A stretch of DNA of 64,000 bases from Capillimicrobium parvum (GCF_021172045.1 NZ_CP087164.1:1488001-1552000), one strand, 5' to 3'. Positions 7,893 through 17,584 are shown, counted from the first letter of the stretch. A program made the numbers and translations. Notes: a model not told the origin generated them from the sequence alone.

Positions 7893-9503
7893 ATGGAGGG
7901 CGCCGCCACACCCGTCAGGGAGCCGCTGGACCGCGGCACCGTGATGGCGCTCGTCGCCCTGGCGCTCGCGGTGTTCGTCGTGGCCAACGACTTCACCGCC
8001 CTGAGCGTCGCGCTGCCGAACATGGAGCACGATCTCGACGCCGACGTCGGGACGATCCAGTGGGTCATCAACGCGTACGCGCTCGTCTTCGGCGTGCTCA
8101 TCATCACCGGCGGGCGCCTGGCCGACATGCTCGGCCGGCGGCGCATCTTCTTCGCCGGCGCCGCGATCTTCGCCGTCTTCTCGCTCGTCGCCGGAGCCGC
8201 GCCGACGGCCCAGGTCCTGATCGCCGCCCGCGCGCTCATGGGCATCGGCGGGGCGATGATGTGGCCCGCGGTGCTCGGGCTCACGTACCAGGTGCTCCCC
8301 GAGTCGCGCCAGGGCCTCGCCGGCCCGCTCGTCCTCGGCACCGCGGGCATCGGCAACGCGTTCGGGCCGCTGCTCGGGGGCGTCCTGACCGACGAGCTCA
8401 CGTGGCGCTGGGTGCTGTTCCTGAACCTGCCCATCGCCGCGATCGCCTGCGGAGTGGTCTACGCCAAGGTGAAGGCCGTTCCCGGCGACCCGGGCGACGG
8501 CAAGCTCGACTACTCCGGCGTGGCGGCGCTCTCGGTCGGGCTCATCGCCCTGCTCGTCGCGCTCGACCAGGCCACCGACTGGGGCTGGGGCGATCCGCGC
8601 ATCATCGCCCTCATCGCCATCTGCGTCCTCTCGCTCGCCGCATTCATGGCGATCGAGCGGCGGGCGGGTGGCCGCGCGCTGATCCCCTCCGACGTCGCGC
8701 GCAACCGCACCTTCGCCTCGGCCTGCCTCGCCGTCCTGTTCATGTCGGCGACCTTCTTCGCGATCCTGCTCTACGCCCCGCAGATCATGCAGAAGATCAT
8801 GGGCTTCAGCGCGCTGCAGTCGGGCGTCGGCTTCCTGCCGATGATGGCGACCTTCTCGATCGTGTCGTTCATCGCCGCCCCGCTGTACGAGCGCTTCGGC
8901 GGCAAGCTCCTGCTCACCATCGGCTCCGCCTGCCTGCCGATCGGCGTCTTCCTGGTCTCGCTCGTCGAGGTCGACTCGCCGTACGGCGTCCTCGTCCCCG
9001 GCCTCGTCATCACGGGCATCGGCGTCGGTCTCTTCTACTCCACCATCACGACGGTGGCCGTCACGGCGCTGGATCCGAGCCGGGCGAGCCTGGCCGGCGG
9101 GATCATCTACATGTTCCAGGTCGCCGGCGGCTCTGTCGGCCTCGGCCTGACGACGACGATCTTCACATCCGCGGCGACCTCGCACGTCGACCAGGCCGCG
9201 GTGGCCGGCGGCCTGAACGAGTCCCAGGAGCACGCCGTCGGCCAGCTCCTGTCGGGCAACGAGACCGCCCAGCAGCTCCTGGACACGTTCCCGCGGCTCG
9301 CCGCCGAGCTCGAGCACCTGGCCGGCGATGCGTTCATCGCCGGCGTCCACGCCGCGCTGCGCGTGGACGCGGCCATCGCCGTGCTCGGCTTCGTGGTCAC
9401 GCTGTTCTTCGTCGGGGGCCGGCTGCACCGGCGCGGCGCGCCCGCCGACCGCGCCGAGCCGCCCGTCGCGCAGGCGCCCGCCGGCTCGGGTCCCGCGGGC
9501 TGA
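7893..9503 (+). CDS. DHA2-family (14-TM) major facilitator drug/solute exporter
   Basis: A 536-residue multidrug-resistance-type MFS protein of the EmrB/QacA group, driven by the proton gradient. Visible landmarks are the motif A region GGRLADMLGRRR after TM2, ALMGIGGAMMWPAVLGL in TM4, and antiporter motif C (GNAFGPLLGGVL) in TM5. It has 14 predicted membrane spans plus a ~70-residue loop near 440-490 and a Pro/Ala-rich C-tail. The upstream frame is open but contains the duplicated promoter repeat, so the ATG at 7893 is chosen. The substrate cannot be told. prfB follows 18 bases later. Confidence 0.85.
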   Translation: MEGAATPVREPLDRGTVMALVALALAVFVVANDFTALSVALPNMEHDLDADVGTIQWVINAYALVFGVLIITGGRLADMLGRRRIFFAGAAIFAVFSLVAGAAPTAQVLIAARALMGIGGAMMWPAVLGLTYQVLPESRQGLAGPLVLGTAGIGNAFGPLLGGVLTDELTWRWVLFLNLPIAAIACGVVYAKVKAVPGDPGDGKLDYSGVAALSVGLIALLVALDQATDWGWGDPRIIALIAICVLSLAAFMAIERRAGGRALIPSDVARNRTFASACLAVLFMSATFFAILLYAPQIMQKIMGFSALQSGVGFLPMMATFSIVSFIAAPLYERFGGKLLLTIGSACLPIGVFLVSLVEVDSPYGVLVPGLVITGIGVGLFYSTITTVAVTALDPSRASLAGGIIYMFQVAGGSVGLGLTTTIFTSAATSHVDQAAVAGGLNESQEHAVGQLLSGNETAQQLLDTFPRLAAELEHLAGDAFIAGVHAALRVDAAIAVLGFVVTLFFVGGRLHRRGAPADRAEPPVAQAPAGSGPAG

Positions 9504-9508
9504 GGAGA

Positions 9509-9514
9509 TACCTT
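9509..9514 (+). promoter_or_regulatory. -10 box (TACCTT) for prfB
   Basis: TACCTT ends 7 bases before the GTG start of prfB, which suggests prfB has its own leaderless transcript although the exporter gene ends just upstream. Confidence 0.5.
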
Positions 9515-9521
9515 CAGGGGC

Positions 9522-10637
9522 GTGCCCCAGCCATCGACCACCCGGCAGAGCGCCGCGCAGCGCGTGGCGGCGATCCAGGAGGCGCTCGGGCCGCTGCGCG
9601 CGAGCCTGGACCCCGACGCCCTCGCCGAGCGGGTCAGCTCGCTCGAGGCCGAGATGCAGGAGCCGGGCTTCTGGGACGACAACGACCGCGCGAGCCGCAC
9701 CTCCAGCGAGCACTCGCGGGCCAGCCGCCGGCTGGAGACCTTCCGCTCGCTCGCGACCGACGTCGAGGATCTCGAGGGCCTCGTCGAGCTCGCCGACGAG
9801 GACGAGTCGATGGCCGCGGAGCTCGACACGCAGATCGCGTCGGCCGAGGAGCGCGTCCAGGCGCTCGAGATGGAGCGCCTGTTCTCCGGCCGCTACGACG
9901 CGGGCGACGCGCTCGTCACCGTGAACGCCGGCGCGGGCGGCACCGACGCCCAGGACTGGGCCGAGATGGTCCTGCGCATGGAGATGCGCTGGGCCGAGAA
10001 GCGGGGCTTCGACGTCGAGCTGCTCGAGGTCAGCCCGGGGGAGGAGGCCGGCATCAAGTCCGCGACGTTCCTCGCGAAGGGCGAGAACGCCTACGGCCTC
10101 TACAAGGCCGAGCGCGGCGTGCACCGGCTCGTGCGCCTCAGCCCGTTCGACGCGGCCAACCGCCGGCAGACGAGCTTCGCCGGCCTCGAGGTCGCGCCGG
10201 TCGTCGAGGACGCCGCCGAGGTCGTCATCGACGACGACGATCTCCAGGTCGACACGTACCGCGCGTCGGGCGCCGGGGGCCAGCACGTCAACAAGACGGA
10301 CTCGGCGGTGCGCATCACGCACCGGCCGACCGGGATCGTCGTCCAGTGCCAGAACGAGCGCTCGCAGTCGGCGAACCGTCAGACCGCGATGGGGATGCTG
10401 CGCTCCAAGCTCGCCGAGCTCGAGGAGCGCAAGCGCCAGGAGGAGATCGCCCGCGAGAAGGGCGACGCGCAGGACGTCAACTTCGGTTCGCAGATCCGCT
10501 CCTACGTGCTGCACCCGTACACGATGGTCAAGGACCACCGCACGAACGTGGAGGCCGGCAACGCGCAGGGCGTCCTCGACGGCGACCTCGACCCGTTCGT
10601 GCGCGCCGAACTGCTGCGCGAAGCCGGCGCCACGTAG
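9522..10637 (+). CDS. prfB: Peptide chain release factor 2
   Basis: A 371-residue RF2, which reads UGA and UAA stop codons. The stop-codon-recognising SPF tripeptide is at about 207-209 and the catalytic GGQ at 252-254, with the usual spacing. The N-terminal coiled-coil domain is complete. Unlike prfB of many bacteria, the frame is continuous, so there is no internal UGA frameshift site and no such autoregulation. The GTG start fits the -10 box. Together with SmpB, tmRNA, RNase R and RaiA it makes this window rich in translation-quality genes, though they are not one operon. Confidence 0.96.
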   Translation: MPQPSTTRQSAAQRVAAIQEALGPLRASLDPDALAERVSSLEAEMQEPGFWDDNDRASRTSSEHSRASRRLETFRSLATDVEDLEGLVELADEDESMAAELDTQIASAEERVQALEMERLFSGRYDAGDALVTVNAGAGGTDAQDWAEMVLRMEMRWAEKRGFDVELLEVSPGEEAGIKSATFLAKGENAYGLYKAERGVHRLVRLSPFDAANRRQTSFAGLEVAPVVEDAAEVVIDDDDLQVDTYRASGAGGQHVNKTDSAVRITHRPTGIVVQCQNERSQSANRQTAMGMLRSKLAELEERKRQEEIAREKGDAQDVNFGSQIRSYVLHPYTMVKDHRTNVEAGNAQGVLDGDLDPFVRAELLREAGAT

Positions 10638-10640
10638 GCG

Positions 10641-12122
10641 ATGAGCGGGCCGGGCGAGCAGCCCACCGCGCCGTACCTCGACGCGGTCGTCGCGTACGGG
10701 TTCCGCGGCTCGGGCCGCTTCCACGTGCCGGGCCACAAGGGCGGCGCGGGCGCGGACCCGGGGCTGCGCCACGCGCTCGGCGACGACGCGCTGATGGTCG
10801 ACGTCCCGCAGGACATCCGCGGGATCGACGTGGGCCCGTCGCCGACGCCGTACGAGCGCGCGGAGGCGCTCGCAGCGGAGGCCTACGGGGCGCGGCGGAC
10901 GTGGTTCCTGACGAACGGGGCGACGCAGGGCAACCACGCGCTGGCGCTGGCGCTGGCGCCGTTGGGCGCGGTCGTCGTCGCGCAGCGCAACGCCCACGCC
11001 TCGCTGGTGGACGGGTTGGTGCTGTCGGGCGGGATGCCGCAGTTCGTGGCGCCCGCATACGACGAGGAGCTCGGGATGGCGCACGGCGTCGAGCCCGCCA
11101 CGCTGCGGGCGGCGATCGCCGGCGCCGAGGGCCCGCAGGCGGCGTTCATCGTCTCGCCGACGTACTACGGGATGGTCGCCGACGTCGCCGGATGCGCCGA
11201 GGTCGCGCACGCCGCGGGCATCCCGCTCGTCGTCGACCAGGCCTGGGGCCCGCACTTCGGCTTCCACCCGGACCTGCCCGCCGGCGCACTGCAGCAGGGC
11301 GCCGACGCCGTGCTGACGAGCACCCACAAGATCGTCGGCTCCCTCACCCAGTCGGCGATGCTGCACGTCGCCCCGACCGGCCGGATCGACGTCGACCGCG
11401 TCGCGCGCGCCATCCGGCTCGTGCGCTCGACCTCGCCGAGCTCGCTGCTGCTCGCCTCGCTGGACGCGGCGCGCCGCCAGCTCGCCGTCCACGGCGAGGC
11501 GCTGCTGCACGAGACGCTCGCCGGCAGCCGGCGCCTGCGCGACAAGCTCGCCACCGTGCCCGGCCTCGCCGTCGTCGGCGCCGAGCAGGTCGGCCGGCCG
11601 GGGGTCGCCGACTGGGACCCGCTGCGCGTCGTGCTCGACCTTCGCGCGACCGGCCGCACCGGCTACGAGGTCTCCGACGCGCTGCGCCGGAGCTACGACG
11701 TGCAGGTCGAGCTCGCCACGCAGGCGACCGTCGTCCTCGTGCTCGGCATGGGCCAGCCCGAGGCCGACCTGGTCCGGGTCGGCGGCGACATCGAGGAGAC
11801 GATCAAGCGCATCGCCCGTCCGCCCGGCGCCAGGCCGACCGACGCGATCCGCCGCCCGACGACCGCCCTGCGCTACGAGGTGGCGATCGCGCCGCGCGAC
11901 GCCTTCCTCGGGGCGTCGGAGGTCGTCGCGGTCGACGACGCGATCGGCCGCATCTCCTGCGAGTCGATCGCCGGCTACCCGCCGGGCATCCCCGCGCTGC
12001 TGCCCGGCGAGCGGATCACCGGCGAGGTGGTCGCGTACCTGCGCGAGCTCACCGCCGCCGGCGCCCGCCTGCACGGCGCCAGCGACCCCGCGTTCGGCAC
12101 GATCAACGTGCTGGCGCACTGA
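10641..12122 (+). CDS. Orn/Lys/Arg decarboxylase-family PLP enzyme
   Basis: A 493-residue fold-type I PLP enzyme of the Orn/Lys/Arg decarboxylase major-domain family. The PLP-binding lysine is K230 in STHKIVGSLTQS, and HVPGHKGG near residue 30 is the typical N-terminal motif. The C-terminal subdomain (IAGYPPGIPALLPGE) is also diagnostic. There is no wing domain, as in the short Gram-positive forms such as YaaO/SpeA-like proteins. The substrate may be lysine, ornithine or arginine and cannot be set from sequence alone. It begins 3 bases after prfB and is probably co-transcribed with it. Confidence 0.88.
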   Translation: MSGPGEQPTAPYLDAVVAYGFRGSGRFHVPGHKGGAGADPGLRHALGDDALMVDVPQDIRGIDVGPSPTPYERAEALAAEAYGARRTWFLTNGATQGNHALALALAPLGAVVVAQRNAHASLVDGLVLSGGMPQFVAPAYDEELGMAHGVEPATLRAAIAGAEGPQAAFIVSPTYYGMVADVAGCAEVAHAAGIPLVVDQAWGPHFGFHPDLPAGALQQGADAVLTSTHKIVGSLTQSAMLHVAPTGRIDVDRVARAIRLVRSTSPSSLLLASLDAARRQLAVHGEALLHETLAGSRRLRDKLATVPGLAVVGAEQVGRPGVADWDPLRVVLDLRATGRTGYEVSDALRRSYDVQVELATQATVVLVLGMGQPEADLVRVGGDIEETIKRIARPPGARPTDAIRRPTTALRYEVAIAPRDAFLGASEVVAVDDAIGRISCESIAGYPPGIPALLPGERITGEVVAYLRELTAAGARLHGASDPAFGTINVLAH

Positions 12123-12226
12123 GCCGGATCACCCGTCCACCCGGCCTCGACCCGCACGCCGCCCGGCCGATCTCGGGGGCGGGCGGCGGCGTCCGGGGCG
12201 CGCGCGGCGCCGCCGGCGCCAGCAGC

Positions 12227-12232
12227 TAGCCT
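12227..12232 (+). promoter_or_regulatory. -10 box (TAGCCT) for nadC
   Basis: TAGCCT ends 9 bases before the nadC ATG, and no ribosome-binding site intervenes. The 119-base gap before nadC contains no other recognisable feature. Confidence 0.4.
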
Positions 12233-12241
12233 GCTGCGCTC

Positions 12242-13066
12242 ATGGACCTTCGCGCCACCGTGGCCCAGGCGCTGGCGGAGGACGTCGGCAGCGGCGACGT
12301 GACCACCCAGGCCACCGTCCCCGAGGGCGCCCGCGCCCGCGCCACGATCACCCAGAAGCAGCCCGGCGTCATCTTCGGCCTCGACGCGGCCGAGGAGGCG
12401 TTCCGCCAGCTCGATCCCGGTGTCATATTCGAGCGCCTCGTCGCCGAGGGCCAATGGCGCGACGGCGGACCGGTCGCGCGCATCGAGGGCTCGGCCCGCG
12501 CGCTGCTGACCGGCGAGCGCACCGCGCTGAACTTCCTCGGCCGCCTGAGCGGCGTGGCGACGGCCGCGGCCGGAGCGGTCCGCGCCGTGCAGGGCACCGG
12601 CGCGACCGTGCTCGACACCCGCAAGACGACGCCCGGCCTGCGCGCGCTCGAGAAGCAGGCGGTGAAGGCCGGCGGCGCCGCGAACCATCGCTTCGGCCTG
12701 CACGACGCAATTCTCGTCAAGGAGAACCACATCGCCGCGGCCGGCGGGATCGCCGCCGCCGTCGATGCGGCGCGCAAGGCGGCGCCCGGGCTCCTGCTCG
12801 AGGTCGAGGTCCGCGACCCCCAGGAGATCGACGAGGCGCTGGCGGCCGGGGCCCCGCGCCTGCTGCTCGACAACATGACGCCCGCCGAGCTGCGCGCCGC
12901 GGTCGCGCAGGTCGCCGGGCGCGCGGAGCTCGAGGCCAGCGGCGGCGTCACGCAGGAGACGCTGCGCGACGTCGCGGCCAGCGGCGTGGACTTCGTCTCG
13001 CTCGGCGCGCTCACGCACTCCGCGCCGACGCTCGACGTCTCCATGCTGCTCGAGACCGCCACCTGA
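12242..13066 (+). CDS. nadC: Nicotinate-nucleotide pyrophosphorylase (quinolinate phosphoribosyltransferase)
   Basis: A 274-residue QPRTase that joins quinolinate and PRPP to give nicotinate mononucleotide, releasing CO2, in de novo NAD synthesis. Family landmarks are ERTALNFLGRLSG, DTRKTTPGLRALEK (catalytic and phosphate-binding Arg/Lys residues), VKENHI, EVEV, LLDNMTP and ASGGV. The length is normal. Its partner nadA is 1.9 kb downstream, separated by a chemoreceptor gene; nadB is not in the window. Confidence 0.95.
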   Translation: MDLRATVAQALAEDVGSGDVTTQATVPEGARARATITQKQPGVIFGLDAAEEAFRQLDPGVIFERLVAEGQWRDGGPVARIEGSARALLTGERTALNFLGRLSGVATAAAGAVRAVQGTGATVLDTRKTTPGLRALEKQAVKAGGAANHRFGLHDAILVKENHIAAAGGIAAAVDAARKAAPGLLLEVEVRDPQEIDEALAAGAPRLLLDNMTPAELRAAVAQVAGRAELEASGGVTQETLRDVAASGVDFVSLGALTHSAPTLDVSMLLETAT

Positions 13067-13138
13067 CGCGCGCTCAACTCGGCCCGTGCGCGGCCGACCA
13101 ACCGGGTGTCGAACGTCAACCAGCGCAAGGAAGCGCCC

Positions 13139-14887
13139 ATGCCTCGTCTGTCGATCCGCGCCAAGCTCTTCGGGGGCTACGCGGTCATCATCGCCGTGAT
13201 GGCGATCCTCACCGTCATCTCGGTGAACCATCTGTCCGGGAGCGCCGACCGCACCCGGACGGTCGCGACCGACACGTTGCCCGCGACGAGGATCGTCGCC
13301 AGCCTGCGCGGCGCGCAGGCCGAGTACCGGATGATGGAGTACGCGCTCATCCTCAACGCGTCGAACCCGAGGGTCGTCAAGCAGATCCAGCCGATCCTCA
13401 GGGCGAACAAGGCGACCCTCGACGGCCTGGTGGGCGAGTACGCGAAGTACGCCGCGACCCCGCGTGACAAGGAGTTCCTGAGCCGGTTCCGTGCCGGCCT
13501 GGCGACGTACCTGCAGCGCTCCGCCCCTGCCGCCGGCCTGGCCGCCGACGGGGACCTGCAGGGCGCCATCGGGGTCATGGAGAGCCAGGCCGAGGACGGC
13601 GCGGTGACCGCGCTGCTGGCGAACCAGGCGCTGCTCGGCAAGTGGGAGAGGTACCGCGAGCAGTTCGCCGACCAGCAGCAGGCGGCCGACCACTCCGCCA
13701 CGACGTCGGCGGAGCGCGAGATCCTCATCCTGCTCGGCGTCGCGATCCTGCTCGCCGCCGCCCTCGCGTTCCTCATCGGCCGCGGCATCGGCCGCAGCGT
13801 CAAGGACATCCTCTCGACGCTGCGCCAGCTGCGCGACCACTGCACGGTGATGCTGCGAGGCGGCGTGCAGGCGGTCGCCGAGGGCGACCTGACCCGTCAG
13901 GTGGAGATGACCACGCCGCCGATCGAGCGCATCGCCAAGGACGAGCTCGGCGACGTCGCCCGGGCCGTCAACGAGATCCGCGAGAACATCGCGGCCTCGG
14001 TGGACGCCTACAACGACACCCGAAGCGGGCTGTCGCGCATGATCGGCGAGGTCCAGAGCACCGCCAACGCGGTCGCCGGCACCTCCCACGAGGTCGCCCA
14101 GACCTCCGAGGAGGCCGGCCGGGCGGTCAACGAGATCGCCACGGCCGTCGGTGAGGTCGCCAAGGGCGCCGAGGACCAGGTCCGCATGGTGGACGCCGCC
14201 CGGACCTCGGCCGAGGAGACCAGCCGCGCCGCCGACGAGGCCCGCACGGTCGCCGAGGAGGGCGCCGGGGCCGCGGCCCAGGCCACCGAGGCCATGGGCG
14301 CCGTCCGCGAGTCGACCGTCGAGGTCACCCAGGCGATCCGCGCCCTCGCCGCCAAGAGCGACGAGATCGGCGGCATCGTCGCGACGATCACCGGCATCTC
14401 GGAGCAGACGAACCTGCTCGCGCTGAACGCCGCGATCGAGGCGGCCCGCGCCGGCGAGTCCGGCCGCGGCTTCGCCGTCGTCGCCGAGGAGGTCCGCAAG
14501 CTGGCCGAGGAGTCCCAGCAGGCGGCCGCGGCGATCGGCCAGCTCATCGAGCAGGTCCAGTCCGAGACGGATCGCGCCGTGCACGTCGTCGAGGCGGGCG
14601 CGCAGCGCTCCGACGAGGGCGCCGCGGTCGTCGAGCAGGCGCGGGCCTCGTTCGAGCGCATCGCCGAGGCGGTCCGCGACATGGGCGGGCGCATCGGCGA
14701 CATCGCGACCGCCACGACCGAGGTCGCCTCGGTCGCCGAGCAGTCGTCGGCCTCGACGCAGCAGGTGTCGGCGTCGACCCAGGAGACCTCGGCCTCGACG
14801 CAGCAGATCGCCGCGTCGGCGCAACAGCTGTCGCGCAGCGCCGAGGAGCTCGAGCGGATGGTGGCGCGCTTCACCATCGCCGCGTAG
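13139..14887 (+). CDS. Methyl-accepting chemotaxis protein
   Basis: A 582-residue transmembrane chemoreceptor. TM1 is at about 10-30, a helical extracellular sensor of the four-helix-bundle type follows to about 190, TM2 is at about 200-220, then a HAMP domain, then a long coiled-coil signalling domain. The hairpin tip is the classic [24 protein letters not shown] (only the ends given here define it: EQTNLLA and GRGFAVVA). Near the C-terminus a SAST(Q)-type repeat ([20 protein letters not shown]) resembles the variable ends of other MCPs. The ATG at 13139 is preferred over the GTG at 13106 because AAGGAAG lies just before it. No che genes are nearby. Confidence 0.92.
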   Translation: MPRLSIRAKLFGGYAVIIAVMAILTVISVNHLSGSADRTRTVATDTLPATRIVASLRGAQAEYRMMEYALILNASNPRVVKQIQPILRANKATLDGLVGEYAKYAATPRDKEFLSRFRAGLATYLQRSAPAAGLAADGDLQGAIGVMESQAEDGAVTALLANQALLGKWERYREQFADQQQAADHSATTSAEREILILLGVAILLAAALAFLIGRGIGRSVKDILSTLRQLRDHCTVMLRGGVQAVAEGDLTRQVEMTTPPIERIAKDELGDVARAVNEIRENIAASVDAYNDTRSGLSRMIGEVQSTANAVAGTSHEVAQTSEEAGRAVNEIATAVGEVAKGAEDQVRMVDAARTSAEETSRAADEARTVAEEGAGAAAQATEAMGAVRESTVEVTQAIRALAAKSDEIGGIVATITGISEQTNLLALNAAIEAARAGESGRGFAVVAEEVRKLAEESQQAAAAIGQLIEQVQSETDRAVHVVEAGAQRSDEGAAVVEQARASFERIAEAVRDMGGRIGDIATATTEVASVAEQSSASTQQVSASTQETSASTQQIAASAQQLSRSAEELERMVARFTIAA

Positions 14888-14905
14888 CACCCGCCGGATC
14901 GGGAC

Positions 14906-14938
14906 GAGGGCCTCCTTTACCTAGAATGGGAGGCCCTC
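14906..14938 (+). promoter_or_regulatory. nadA promoter inside a 10-bp inverted repeat
   Basis: Perfect arms GAGGGCCTCC (14906-14915) and GGAGGCCCTC (14929-14938) flank a 13-base spacer holding the -10 box TAGAAT (14922-14927). A binding protein at this palindrome would cover the promoter. As RNA from an upstream start it could also be the terminator of the chemoreceptor gene. A GGAG ribosome-binding site precedes the nadA GTG. Confidence 0.5.
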
Positions 14939-14960
14939 CCCGATTTCCCGGAGATCCCCC

Positions 14961-15941
14961 GTGAGCCTCCTGTCGCTCGAGAACATCCCCGCCCTGCAGG
15001 ACGAGGTCCGCGCCCTGGCCGCCGAGCGCGACGCCGTGATCCTCGCCCACAACTACCAGGTGCCCGAGGTCCAGGACGTCGCGCACTACGTCGGCGACTC
15101 GCTCGGCCTCTCCCAGCACGCGGCGAAGGCGCCGGAGTCGGTCATCGCCTTCTGCGGCGTGCACTTCATGGCCGAGACGGCCTCGATCCTCTGTCCCGAC
15201 AAGACGGTCCTGATCCCGGACCTCGACGCCGGCTGCTCCCTCGCCGACTCCATCACGCCCGAGCAGCTGACCGCCTGGCAGGCCAAGCACCCCGGCGCGG
15301 TCACCGTCATGTACGTCAACACGACCGCCGAGATCAAGGCGCTCACCGACTACTGCGTGACCTCGTCGAACGCCGTGAAGGTCGTCGAGCACATCCTGCG
15401 CGAGCACGGGGCGGACACCGAGATCCTCTTCGGGCCCGACATGTTCCTCGGCGCCTACGTCGAGAAGCAGGTCGGCCGGCCGATGCACGTGTGGGACGGC
15501 GAGTGCCACGTCCACGCCGGCATCCGCCCGTCGGACATCGCCGAGGTGCGCGCCGCCCATCCCGGCGCCGACTTCCTCATCCACCCCGAGTGCGGCTGCT
15601 CGACGTCGGTGATGGAGTACGTGGCCGCCGGCGACGTCGACTCCGAGGGCGTGCACATGCTCTCGACCGGCGGGATGCTGAAGTACGCCGCGGAGCACAA
15701 GGGCAGCGGCAGCACGGCGATCATGGCGACCGAGATCGGCATGCTGCACCCGCTCCAGATGGCCGCACCCGACGTGGACTTCATCGCCGCCAACGAGCGC
15801 GCCAGCTGCAAGTTCATGAAGATGATCACGCTCAGCGGCCTGCGCGACGCGCTGCGCGACCTCAAGTACGAGGTCAAGGTCGCTCCGGAGATCGCCGAGC
15901 GCGCGCGGCTGCCGATCGAGCGCATGGTGGCGATCAGCTGA
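14961..15941 (+). CDS. nadA: Quinolinate synthase
   Basis: A 326-residue NadA that condenses iminoaspartate with dihydroxyacetone phosphate to quinolinate, using a [4Fe-4S] cluster. The start LAHNYQVPEVQDVAHYVGDS is typical. Cysteines in FCGVHFMAETA, HPECGCSTS and near ASCKFMK fit the three conserved cluster ligands. The GTG start has a GGAG site a few bases upstream. The gene ends in CTGA that appears to overlap the next gene's start. Confidence 0.95.
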   Translation: MSLLSLENIPALQDEVRALAAERDAVILAHNYQVPEVQDVAHYVGDSLGLSQHAAKAPESVIAFCGVHFMAETASILCPDKTVLIPDLDAGCSLADSITPEQLTAWQAKHPGAVTVMYVNTTAEIKALTDYCVTSSNAVKVVEHILREHGADTEILFGPDMFLGAYVEKQVGRPMHVWDGECHVHAGIRPSDIAEVRAAHPGADFLIHPECGCSTSVMEYVAAGDVDSEGVHMLSTGGMLKYAAEHKGSGSTAIMATEIGMLHPLQMAAPDVDFIAANERASCKFMKMITLSGLRDALRDLKYEVKVAPEIAERARLPIERMVAIS

Positions 15942-16891
15942 TCTCGCTCGACGACGTCCGCCGGGCGGCGCGGCGCCTGGACGGCGTCGCGCACCGCACG
16001 CCGGCGGTGCGCTCGCGCACGCTCGACGAGCGCGTGGGGGCGCGGGTGGTGCTCAAGGCCGAGAACCTGCAGCGCGTCGGCGCGTTCAAGTTCCGGGGCG
16101 CCTACAACGCGGTGGCGGCGATGGACCCGAAGCAGCGGGCCCGGGGCGTGGTCACCGCGTCGTCGGGCAACCACGCGCAGGCGCTCGCGCTCGCTGCGCG
16201 GCTCCACGACGTTCCGGCGCTGATCCTCATGCCCGGGGATGCGCCCGGGTCGAAGGTGCAGGCCACGATCGGCTACGGCGCGGAGATCGTGCCGTTCGAC
16301 CGCTACGCCGAGGACCGCGAGGAGCTGCTGGCCGCTCTTGCCGCCGAACGCGGGATGACGCCCGTTCACCCCTACGACGACGACCGCGTCATGGCCGGCC
16401 AGGGCACGGCGGCGCTCGAGCTCATCGAGGACGCCGGCCCGCTCGACGCCCTGCTCGTATGCATCGGCGGGGGCGGGCTGATCGCCGGGTGCGCGACCGC
16501 GGCCAAGGGCCTCGACGACGGGACTCGCGTGGTCGGCGTCGAGCCGGAGGCCGGCGACGACGTGCGCCGGTCGCTCGCTGCCGGCGACCGCGTGCGGATC
16601 GCGGTCCCCGACACGATCGCCGACGGCCAGCAGATCCCGGTCCCGGGCGAGCGCACCTGGCCGGTGATCCGCGAGCGGGTGGACGCGGTCGCCGTCGCCT
16701 CGGACGCCGAGATCGTGGCGGCGATGCGCTTCCTCTTCGAGCGCTGCAAGCTCGTCGTGGAGCCGAGCGGCGCCTGCGCGCTCGCCGCGCTGCTCGCCGG
16801 GCGCGTCGAGCTCGACGGGGCGCAGCGCATCGGCGTGACGCTGTCGGGCGGCAACGTCGACGCCGCCCGTTTCGCGCGCCTGCTCAGCTGA
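15938..16891 (+). CDS. Threonine dehydratase / serine-threonine ammonia-lyase
   Basis: A 317-residue fold-type II PLP enzyme. The PLP lysine lies in GAFKFRGAYNA; SSGNHAQALA and the glycine loop CIGGGGLIAG bind the cofactor phosphate. It converts threonine to 2-oxobutyrate and ammonia (serine to pyruvate). There is no C-terminal ACT regulatory domain, so it is the short, probably catabolic type. No ATG, GTG or TTG precedes the conserved N-terminus (ISLDDVRRAARRL); the CTG at 15938, overlapping the nadA stop as CTGA, is the best start. The next in-frame GTG (16007) would remove 23 conserved residues. Confidence 0.88.
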   Translation: MISLDDVRRAARRLDGVAHRTPAVRSRTLDERVGARVVLKAENLQRVGAFKFRGAYNAVAAMDPKQRARGVVTASSGNHAQALALAARLHDVPALILMPGDAPGSKVQATIGYGAEIVPFDRYAEDREELLAALAAERGMTPVHPYDDDRVMAGQGTAALELIEDAGPLDALLVCIGGGGLIAGCATAAKGLDDGTRVVGVEPEAGDDVRRSLAAGDRVRIAVPDTIADGQQIPVPGERTWPVIRERVDAVAVASDAEIVAAMRFLFERCKLVVEPSGACALAALLAGRVELDGAQRIGVTLSGGNVDAARFARLLS

Positions 16892-16903
16892 GAAGCTCTG
16901 CCC

Positions 16904-17584
16904 GTGGTGCTGAGCCTCGAGCACGTCGACCTGGAGCGCGGCGGTCGCGCGGTGCTCCGCGACGTGACGATCTCCGCGGCCGCCGGCTCGATCACCGCGC
17001 TGCTCGGGCCGTCGGGCGCCGGCAAGTCCAGCGTCCTGCGCTGCCTCGTGCGCCTGGAGGAGCCGCACGCGGGCCGCGTGCTCGTCGACGGCGCGGACGT
17101 GCGCAGCCTCGATCCCTGTGGCCTGCGCCGGCGCGTCGGCCTCGTCGCCCAGGCGCCGGTGATGCTCCCGGGCGACGTGCGCGCCAACCTCACGTACGCC
17201 GCCGAGGACCTCTCCGAGGCCCAGGTGCGCGCCGCGCTCGACCAGGCCGAGCTCGCCCAGGCGTTCCTCGCCCGTCCCGCGGCCGAGCTCTCCGGCGGCG
17301 AGCGCGCGCGGGTGGCGATCGCCCGGGCGCTCGTCCGCGGCCCGGAGGCGCTGCTCTTCGACGAGCCCACGGCCGCGCTGGACCCGGCTCGCGCCGCCGC
17401 CATCGCCGAGCTGATCCGCCGGCTCGCGGCGGTGGGGCTGACCATCGTCGTCACCGCACACGACGTCGCGCTCGTCCAGCGGCTCGCCGATCGCGCCGTC
17501 CTGCTCGTCGACGGCGCGGTGGTCAGCGCCGGGGCGCCCGCCGAGGTCGTCGCCGGGTGGGAGGCCGAGCCCGCGTGGCGCTAG
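16904..17584 (+). CDS. ABC transporter ATP-binding protein, FetA-like
   Basis: A 226-residue ABC ATPase: Walker A LGPSGAGKSS (about 34-43), Q-loop, signature LSGGERARV, Walker B LLFDEPT, and switch histidine in VTAHDVA. It overlaps by 10 bases a membrane subunit of the UPF0014/FetB family. In E. coli FetAB exports iron and protects from oxidative stress; other members of the family carry different or unknown substrates. The start is GTG, 12 bases after the dehydratase gene. Confidence 0.87.
   Translation: MVLSLEHVDLERGGRAVLRDVTISAAAGSITALLGPSGAGKSSVLRCLVRLEEPHAGRVLVDGADVRSLDPCGLRRRVGLVAQAPVMLPGDVRANLTYAAEDLSEAQVRAALDQAELAQAFLARPAAELSGGERARVAIARALVRGPEALLFDEPTAALDPARAAAIAELIRRLAAVGLTIVVTAHDVALVQRLADRAVLLVDGAVVSAGAPAEVVAGWEAEPAWR

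Noticed and set aside
4615-7911. 1,098-codon minus-strand frame opposite secA
   Set aside because: Low-complexity antisense of secA without any recognisable domain.
7749-12119. Very long open frame (about 1,450 codons) on the minus strand
   Set aside because: It lies opposite the exporter, prfB and decarboxylase genes, which have clear domains. Long antisense frames are an effect of high GC. Only its C-terminal end is of interest, since it contains the ATPase scrap.
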